Of a stretch of 9,652 bases of DNA, positions 6,348 through 9,652 are shown one piece after another. This DNA comes from an uncultured Ruminiclostridium sp. (lineage in GTDB: Bacteria > Bacillota > Clostridia > Oscillospirales > Ruminococcaceae). The notes below the pieces were generated by a model, which saw only the letters and a program-made list of their open reading frames with translations, ran no database searches and had not been told where the DNA came from. Location: assembly GCA_910585505.1 (NCBI GenBank), contig CAJUFF010000106.1, positions 1 to 9,652 on the forward strand, in the 5' to 3' direction. The position numbers and the translations under genes are program-made. The first letter of the stretch is position 1, and each line of letters opens with the position of its first letter.

Positions 6348-6449
6348 TTAACAGCGAATTTCTTCGCTTGTTTGCCTGTAAACATTGTCGTATTTGCCCC
6401 GCACCCCCGACATCGGGAATATTTCAGACTGCTGCTGGCGCAGCATCAT
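6348..6449 (-). CDS. Candidate 33-aa microprotein of unknown function
   Basis: An ATG at 6447-6449 follows a GAGGTGA (6457-6463) at reasonable spacing and opens a 33-codon frame beginning MMLRQQQSEIFPMSGVRGKY, ending TAA at 6348-6350. The composition looks protein-like (YDNVYRQTSEEIRC at the end) and I recognise no domain. It follows a chain of other very short minus-strand frames (6474-6626 and a frame ending at 6623) joined by ATGA overlaps. The same DNA also forms several small hairpins, so an untranslated structured RNA is an alternative. It is too short for codon statistics to decide. Confidence 0.4.
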   Translation of the reverse strand: MMLRQQQSEIFPMSGVRGKYDNVYRQTSEEIRC

Positions 6450-6473
6450 AGGACTCTCACCTCGGCATGGTTC

Positions 6474-6626
6474 TCATGCCGCCGCCCCCACTGCTTCTAA
6501 CTTATGGCCGGACGGAAGTATCATTATCCCCCTGCGCAGGTCATCGCGCACCGACTGCCACATCGGTTTCGGGAGCTGCTCTTTATCGCTCGGTTATAAA
6601 TCAACTTTCGGAATATTGTGAGTCAT
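6474..6626 (-). pseudogene. Possible broken small gene with an in-frame TAA
   Basis: From the ATG at 6624-6626, which overlaps the stop of an upstream frame as ATGA, the frame reads MTHNIPKVDL, then TAA (6594-6596). It continues in the same frame for 39 codons with protein-like content (KPMWQSVRDDLRRGIMILPS) to a TGA at 6474-6476. The sequence after the stop looks more like conserved coding sequence than random DNA, so this may be a 50-codon gene broken by a nonsense mutation. Alternatively it is two tiny frames, or no gene at all. I do not recognise the product. Confidence 0.35.
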
Positions 6627-6837
6627 AGCTCGTTCGGCAAAGTGCCGTGCTTGTCCGATTTGTGATCCAGTGAACGTCCTGGCGGAGCGCTCCTACCGCT
6701 TTTAACCACTAAGGGCTGCGCAGGGGAAGGTATCTGAAATACTGCATATTCAATTGTCAAAGAACTGGAGAGGGAAATTTGCCCCTCTATAATATTCGCC
6801 GTTGGGAAGGGGTGTTTGATAGGCAAAAAAGACGGAA

Positions 6838-6865
6838 TTTATAAAATTTTGTTTATACTATACAA
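6838..6865 (-). promoter_or_regulatory. Weak promoter candidate downstream of the sigma-like gene
   Basis: On the minus strand, TTGTAT (6860-6865) and TATAAA (6838-6843) are 16 bp apart in very AT-rich DNA. It could start a transcript through the structured region towards the recombinase operon. Such AT-rich DNA yields matches by chance. Confidence 0.3.
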
Positions 6866-6901
6866 AAGATTTTTTTGAATTTGTGCAGTATCACAACAAT
6901 T

Positions 6902-7336
6902 TTATCCTATGATCTCCTCTCTCAGCTTCTTGAGAATTTTGTGCTTGTTACGATTCACCGTGTATTGGCTGACACCTAATTCTTCGGCAAGGTCACGCTC
7001 GCTTCTTCCCAAATAAAAAAGCTGAGTGATGAGGTATCGTTCCTCGTCACTCAGCTTTTCGAGTGCTTGTTCAAGCATTATTTTGTCGGAAACCGTTTCA
7101 CGGAAGTCCGCAGTTCGGTTTTCAAAGTCGAACCCGAGATCCGTCAGTCTGTCGAGCGAGTCCTCGCGGCTCGGTATTTCCTTAACCGTTTCTTTCTTTT
7201 GGTCAATAATGTATCGCGTTTCTTTGAGGTCATGCTCGACGTACTTGATGCGCCGATCCCATTTTCTGAGGATTTTGTAAACCTCGTCGGAAACTTCAAC
7301 GGCAGTGCCGTTCTTAATGATGTACTTTTTGGACAT
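6902..7336 (-). CDS. Sigma-70 region-4-like regulator of the mobile element
   Basis: The product is 144 aa, with an ATG at 7334-7336 seven bases after GGAGGG. The C-terminal part (about 90-142) has the sigma-70 region 4 layout: LEKLSDEERYLITQLFYLGR, then helix-turn-helix SERDLAEELGVSQYTVNRNK and a basic end HKILKKLREE. The N-terminal part (VSDEVYKILRKWDRRIKY) is helical and matches no core-binding sigma region 2, so this is likely a sigma-like DNA-binding activator and not a full sigma factor. Proteins of this type are common in clostridial and enterococcal integrative elements, where they control excision or transfer genes (family knowledge). It stands alone between a terminator and the structured region. 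Its ribosome-binding site lies in a strong hairpin, so its translation is probably controlled. The target promoter is unknown. Confidence 0.85.
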   Translation of the reverse strand: MSKKYIIKNGTAVEVSDEVYKILRKWDRRIKYVEHDLKETRYIIDQKKETVKEIPSREDSLDRLTDLGFDFENRTADFRETVSDKIMLEQALEKLSDEERYLITQLFYLGRSERDLAEELGVSQYTVNRNKHKILKKLREEIIG

Positions 7337-7344
7337 TGTCAGTC

Positions 7345-7394
7345 CCTCCTGTAATTTAGAATTTTGTGTTGTTCAAAATCTGAATTACGGGAGG
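7345..7394 (-). promoter_or_regulatory. Hairpin that sequesters the ribosome-binding site of the sigma-like gene
   Basis: On the minus-strand RNA, the arm from 7394 to 7374 (starting CCTCCCGTAATT) pairs with the arm from 7366 to 7345 (ending AATTACAGGAGG). About 19 pairs form, with two mismatches and one bulge, around the loop AACAACA. The GGAGG of the regulator's Shine-Dalgarno is the base of the stem, so folding would block initiation. As DNA the same dyad could be an operator. Confidence 0.7.
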
Positions 7395-7565
7395 CGACCT
7401 GCACTGAGGCGTTATCCGTTTTTGGGCAAAAAAATATCCGAGGCGGTGTTTCGCCTCGGATTTGAAGTTATCTAAAAGAGCCGATTGATTTTTCGGTACT
7501 GTGCCGATGCCGCCAAACAGCCTTTTGATTCCACAGGCTGCATTGGCTATGATAATCAACTCCAA
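7356..7565 (-). CDS. Possible leader reading frame ahead of the sigma-like gene
   Basis: An open minus frame from a TTG (7563-7565; another TTG two codons on follows a GGAG) runs across the intrinsic terminator. It ends TAA at 7356-7358, within the 3' arm of the RBS-blocking hairpin and about seven bases before the GGAGG. It begins with a hydrophobic segment and AACGIKRLFGGIGTVPKN, loosely like the Cys region of the two AgrD peptides upstream. The second half does not look like a folded protein. It could be a translated leader, a decayed third agrD, or chance. Its position relative to the two RNA structures is the main reason to list it. Confidence 0.25.
   Translation of the reverse strand: MELIIIANAACGIKRLFGGIGTVPKNQSALLDNFKSEAKHRLGYFFAQKRITPQCRSPPVIQILNNTKF
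7428..7461 (-). terminator. Strong intrinsic terminator
   Basis: A perfect 10-bp stem (7436-7445 and 7452-7461, ATCCGAGGCG and its complement) with a 6-nt loop is followed on the minus strand by an A and then a run of seven T (7428-7434 as A on the plus strand, with one A-T pair intervening). It ends the agrBD transcript before the sigma-like gene. No convincing promoter lies between it and that gene. Confidence 0.9.
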
Positions 7566-7582
7566 TTATATTTTAGAAAGAA

Positions 7583-7618
7583 TATCGGAGACTATGTAAA
7601 GTGCATAAGTCTCCGATA
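7583..7618. repeat. 11-bp perfect inverted repeat downstream of agrD
   Basis: The arms TATCGGAGACT (7583-7593) and AGTCTCCGATA (7608-7618) are perfectly complementary with a 14-nt loop. No good U-tract follows on the minus strand, so it may be an operator or an RNA processing/stability hairpin and not a terminator. Confidence 0.55.
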
Positions 7619-7690
7619 ATCGAATAAACAAATTAGACGTTAGTTTTACACGATCGTCCGTTTTTGTTCGCTACGGCTTGAAAAACATTG

Positions 7691-7828
7691 TTACTTAATA
7701 ATATCTTTCAGGTTCGCAGGCTCTTTAGGCTGATAAGGGGCGAAACAGGCTGCGGTTGCATAGGCCGCTTTCGCCGACATTAGAGCCACTTTTGTTATAA
7801 TCTTTGCGATAATTTCACCGACTTTCAA
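7691..7828 (-). CDS. agrD: AgrD-like cyclic thiolactone pheromone precursor, copy 1
   Basis: The product is 45 aa, with a TTG start (7826-7828) seven bases after GGAGG. It has the three-part AgrD layout: an amphipathic N-terminal helix (MKVGEIIAKIITKVALMSAK), a pheromone segment with a single cysteine (AATAACFAPY, Cys28), and a C-terminal recognition tail QPKEPANLKDIIK. AgrB-type peptidases cleave after the pheromone and cyclise it through the cysteine as a thiolactone, so the predicted ring is C-F-A-P-Y (five residues). It follows the other agrD by about 55 bp, and the shared YQPKxP anchor shows the two are related. Small size and TTG start make it easy to miss. The final peptide length on the N side cannot be read from sequence. 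Confidence 0.82.
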   Translation of the reverse strand: MKVGEIIAKIITKVALMSAKAAYATAACFAPYQPKEPANLKDIIK

Positions 7829-7883
7829 GGTGCTGCCTCCTTTGCATAATAATGCGAATGGGAGAGTTAGTCAAAGTTCCGGC

Positions 7884-8012
7884 TTACTTTTTGAAGTTCT
7901 TGATATTCTTGGGAACCTTAGGCTGATAACTCCAGAAGCCGCAAGCGGTATTGTTGCTTATAACAATATTTGTTTCAGCAATCCGAGCTATCACTTTCAG
8001 AATCGCATTCAC
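7884..8012 (-). CDS. agrD: AgrD-like cyclic thiolactone pheromone precursor, copy 2
   Basis: The product is 42 aa, with a GTG start (8010-8012) nine bases after GGGGG. It overlaps the end of agrB by 38 bp, typical translational coupling. The layout is amphipathic helix (MNAILKVIARIAETNIVI), pheromone segment with one cysteine (SNNTACGFWSY, Cys24), and tail QPKVPKNIKNFKK. Aligning the YQPKxP anchor with the other copy places six residues in the ring (C-G-F-W-S-Y) instead of five, or five if processing occurs one residue earlier. The pheromone core is quite different from copy 1 while the tail is conserved, as expected if one AgrB processes both. It is secreted after processing and sensed by an AgrC-type kinase. 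Confidence 0.83.
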   Translation of the reverse strand: MNAILKVIARIAETNIVISNNTACGFWSYQPKVPKNIKNFKK

Positions 8013-8583
8013 GGTGTTTCACCCCCTTTAAAGCAAGAATTATTAAAACAGCGTCCGCTGTAAGGGCATACGAAGATGAATAAAATAAAATATTGATATT
8101 CAGCAGCAGGGATACACACATAATTATAGCCAAAATACCGGCAATGATTTTGGAAATTATTCCATACTTTCTGCGCTCAACAACTGATAGGGGTTTATTT
8201 TTGTGCTCAACCGGCGAGAAAATCAAAATAAGCAGAACCGACACAAAAGCGGCAATGCACAGAAATACCCGTCCCTCGTGTGTGTCAATATCATAAAAAA
8301 GAAGCATGACCAAGTACAAAAGGATAGATACAAAAAAGCAGCTTACCTCGGATCGGCAATGGTGCCCGCCCGAAAATTGTCTTATTGCCGAGTACATAAA
8401 CACAAAGGTCATACTTACAAGAAATGATTTTGTAAAGAGTGAAATCACAAGAATAACCAAAAAGAAAAACAACTTGCTGATTGCAAGATGCAGCCCGTAA
8501 AAATAAAATTCACGGTTTTCCGGTTTGATTATTCCCTTTTCAACCAGCATGATTGACAGATCATCGGCTATGTTTTCAAACAT
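7975..8583 (-). CDS. agrB: AgrB-like pheromone-processing membrane peptidase
   Basis: The product is 202 aa, with the ATG at 8581-8583 preceded by GGCGGGTGA. AgrB is an integral membrane cysteine endopeptidase that removes the C-terminal tail of AgrD and forms the thiolactone ring. The catalytic pair is visible in RQFSGGHHCRSEVSC: His75 and Cys82, with the seven-residue spacing known for the family. Hydrophobic segments at about residues 34-52, 53-68, 80-97, 105-122, 145-165 and 167-185 fit the multi-spanning topology; the N-terminal part (ENIADDLSIMLVEKGII) is the usual cytoplasmic amphipathic stretch. It is the first gene of an agrB-agrD-agrD unit with its own promoter 27 bp upstream. Length and motifs are normal, so the enzyme should be active. 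Confidence 0.94.
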   Translation of the reverse strand: MFENIADDLSIMLVEKGIIKPENREFYFYGLHLAISKLFFFLVILVISLFTKSFLVSMTFVFMYSAIRQFSGGHHCRSEVSCFFVSILLYLVMLLFYDIDTHEGRVFLCIAAFVSVLLILIFSPVEHKNKPLSVVERRKYGIISKIIAGILAIIMCVSLLLNINILFYSSSYALTADAVLIILALKGVKHRECDSESDSSDC

Positions 8584-8609
8584 TCTATCACCCGCCTATC
8601 TTTTTCTTG

Positions 8610-8638
8610 ATTATAGCAATATGATTACGAAAAGTCAA
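8610..8638 (-). promoter_or_regulatory. agrB promoter
   Basis: On the minus strand, TTGACT (8633-8638) and a perfect TATAAT (8610-8615) are 17 bp apart. Transcription should start near 8603, giving a short leader of about 20 nt with the ribosome-binding site before agrB. Confidence 0.85.
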
Positions 8639-8649
8639 CCCGTTTTCTT

Positions 8650-8685
8650 CTGAGTGGTCAAAAAATGCCCCTGAGTGGTCAAAAA
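8650..8685 (-). promoter_or_regulatory. Tandem LytTR/AgrA-type operator repeats
   Basis: Two identical 15-bp direct repeats, CTGAGTGGTCAAAAA on the plus strand (8650-8664 and 8671-8685), have a period of exactly 21 bp and end 11 bp upstream of the -35 box. Paired sites two helical turns apart just upstream of a promoter are the hallmark of LytTR response regulators such as AgrA. The half-site on the minus strand, TTTGACCAC with a 12-bp spacer, is my reading. Confidence 0.75.
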
Positions 8686-8698
8686 TTTTTACAAAGCA

Positions 8699-9652
8699 TT
8701 AAATTTGTTCACAAATAGCTCTTGACATTGAAAAATTTATCATTACATTCATCTTGAAAATACCGTTTTCATATTCGTAAACACAAGCGCCGTCGTATTT
8801 CTGCGCGATCTCACCAATAATTCTCGTTCCGAATCCGTGTTCGTTGGAGTTGCATTTGGTTGTGAAAAATGTTGTGAGTTTGCCCTCGTCGCGTTTCTTT
8901 ATTATATTGCTGTATGTGTTTTCGGATATAATATTGAGATATTCACCGCGAACGAAGATTTTCAGTATCACTCGCGGCGCATCCGTCTTTTCGGCGGCGG
9001 TAACAGCGTTATCGAGAATATTAGAGATCAGCGACGATAAGTCGATCTCACTGATATTTATTTGCGGAAGCCTTTCACAGATCAAGTTAAATTCTATGCC
9101 GCGGCTTTTACATATTGCGGATTTAACGGTTATCGCCGCGTCTATAATATCATTTCCCGTTAGAGCACAATAGTCAAGGCGAATATTATCGGTTTCTTCA
9201 ATCATTTCAGCAACAAGATTTCCCGCCGTGTCGTAGTGTCCCTGAGATAAAAGCAATTGCGCGTTTTGCAGATGATTTTTTGTATCGTGCCTTATTTTGC
9301 TGATTTTCTCGAAATTATTTAGTTGTACCGCTAACTGCTCCTTTATTCCGTCATAGCTGCTTTGCAGTACATACAATCGCTTTTCATTAGTAAATGAGCT
9401 GCATATGTATGTGAAAAAATATACTGCGATCAATCCTGTTATGAAAAACGCAATTGATGCAGTAAAGTAGATTACGGAGATTGACGGACTATCGGAAGAG
9501 TTCTGATATAATTCGGTAAAAATAACCGTAACAAACAAAAAGGTGGATATAACCAAGCAAAATAAAACCCAGTTTTTTTTGTTTGCTTCAAGACGTTGTT
9601 TATACTAACAATCATTTAAAATATAGACAAAATACAGAAGATGTGCTATAAT
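8699..9652 (-). pseudogene. AgrC-like sensor histidine kinase, 5' part missing and frame interrupted by TAG
   Basis: The intact part (8699-9556 if started at a TTG without a ribosome-binding site, 285 aa) is an HPK10/AgrC-type kinase. It has membrane segments at about residues 1-16 and 27-50, a coiled linker, a phospho-acceptor box RHDTKNHL (His90), an asparagine box SNILDNAVTAAEK (Asn183) and a glycine box HGFGTRIIGEIAQKYDG. It would detect the AgrD-derived peptide and phosphorylate a LytTR regulator. The same frame continues upstream as QRLEANKKNWVLF, then meets a TAG (9605-9607). Beyond the TAG it stays open to the window edge with hydrophobic sequence (IIAHLLYFVYILN). AgrC proteins usually have six or so membrane spans, so the gene has probably lost its sensor half to a nonsense mutation. 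A short functional form or a sequencing error cannot be excluded. Confidence 0.65.

Larger units (their letters stand above)
6336..6826. other. Palindrome-dense, GC-richer control region between regulator and recombinase operon
   Basis: This stretch holds no confident gene. It is visibly richer in G+C than its flanks and packed with short dyads: AGCGAA/TTCGCT (6353-6368, GAAA loop on the minus RNA), CCCGA/TCGGG (6406-6417), TGCTGC/GCAGCA (6430-6445), GGCATG/CATGCC (6464-6480), CCTGCGCAGG (6531-6540), ACCGA/TCGGT (6550-6567), CGGCA/TGCCG (6635-6647), GGAGCGCTCC (6684-6693) and AGAGGG/CCCTCT (6769-6788). A minus frame (ending at 6623) with protein-like content but no convincing start spans its right half. 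A structured RNA, an origin of transfer or a decayed gene cluster are all possible. Confidence 0.5.

Noticed and set aside
6623..6826. 67-aa minus frame (MPIKHPF...LPNEL) as a confident gene
   Set aside because: It would start at a TTG without a ribosome-binding site. The right half is protein-like and coupled to the next frame, so it is mentioned only as part of the structured region.
8093..9173. Plus-strand frames opposite agrB and the kinase
   Set aside because: They are shadows of well-identified minus-strand genes.
1..9652. CRISPR array, rRNA, insertion-sequence transposase
   Set aside because: No regularly spaced repeats, no rRNA sequence and no transposase motifs were found.

Overview
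The window looks like part of a clostridial (Firmicutes) genome, probably a gut or rumen Ruminococcus/Oscillospiraceae-type organism. The reasons are AT-rich intergenic DNA, strong GGAGG ribosome-binding sites, TTG and GTG starts, an Agr-type thiolactone peptide system, and a large-serine-recombinase operon of the sort carried by clostridial integrative elements. No marker gene fixes the species. Every gene I can support is on the minus strand, so the layout below runs from high to low coordinates.

Right end (9652-7691): a peptide quorum-sensing locus. An AgrC-like sensor kinase runs in from the right edge, but its frame carries an amber codon at 9605-9607. Next comes a near-consensus promoter (8610-8638) with two identical 15-bp direct repeats exactly 21 bp apart upstream of it, the usual geometry of LytTR (AgrA-type) binding sites. 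The promoter drives agrB (7975-8583) and two short AgrD-like pheromone precursors (7884-8012, GTG start; 7691-7828, TTG start). The response regulator is not in the window.

Middle (7690-6210): a control region. It has an inverted repeat (7583-7618), a strong intrinsic terminator (7428-7461), and a long hairpin (7345-7394) that would bury the Shine-Dalgarno sequence of the next gene, a small sigma-70 region-4-like regulator (6902-7336). After it comes about 500 bp of GC-richer, palindrome-dense DNA holding a chain of tiny coupled reading frames, one with an in-frame stop.

Left (6209-1082): a tightly packed mobile-element operon. The order is a 46-aa SHOCT-like microprotein; a complete large serine recombinase (507 aa); a 167-aa recombinase-like protein without the catalytic resolvase domain; a second complete serine recombinase (545 aa); and three genes encoding ribbon-helix-helix (RHH) modules in the pattern 3 + 1 + 2. 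Most junctions are overlaps or gaps of a few bases, and a hairpin at 1082-1125 closes the unit. Four of the genes listed here are short ORFs of 42-46 codons that a length cutoff or an ATG-only search would miss.

Left edge (1-1081): an AT-rich intergenic region with up to three tandem minus-strand promoters leads to an unrecognised gene that runs off the left edge. It may be host DNA beyond the element end, but no attachment site could be proven.

Working model (inference): a peptide quorum-sensing module sits directly upstream of, and could feed into, a regulator that is controlled at the RNA level and precedes the excision/integration genes of an integrative element. The RHH cluster is the least familiar part and is the best candidate for an undescribed system.
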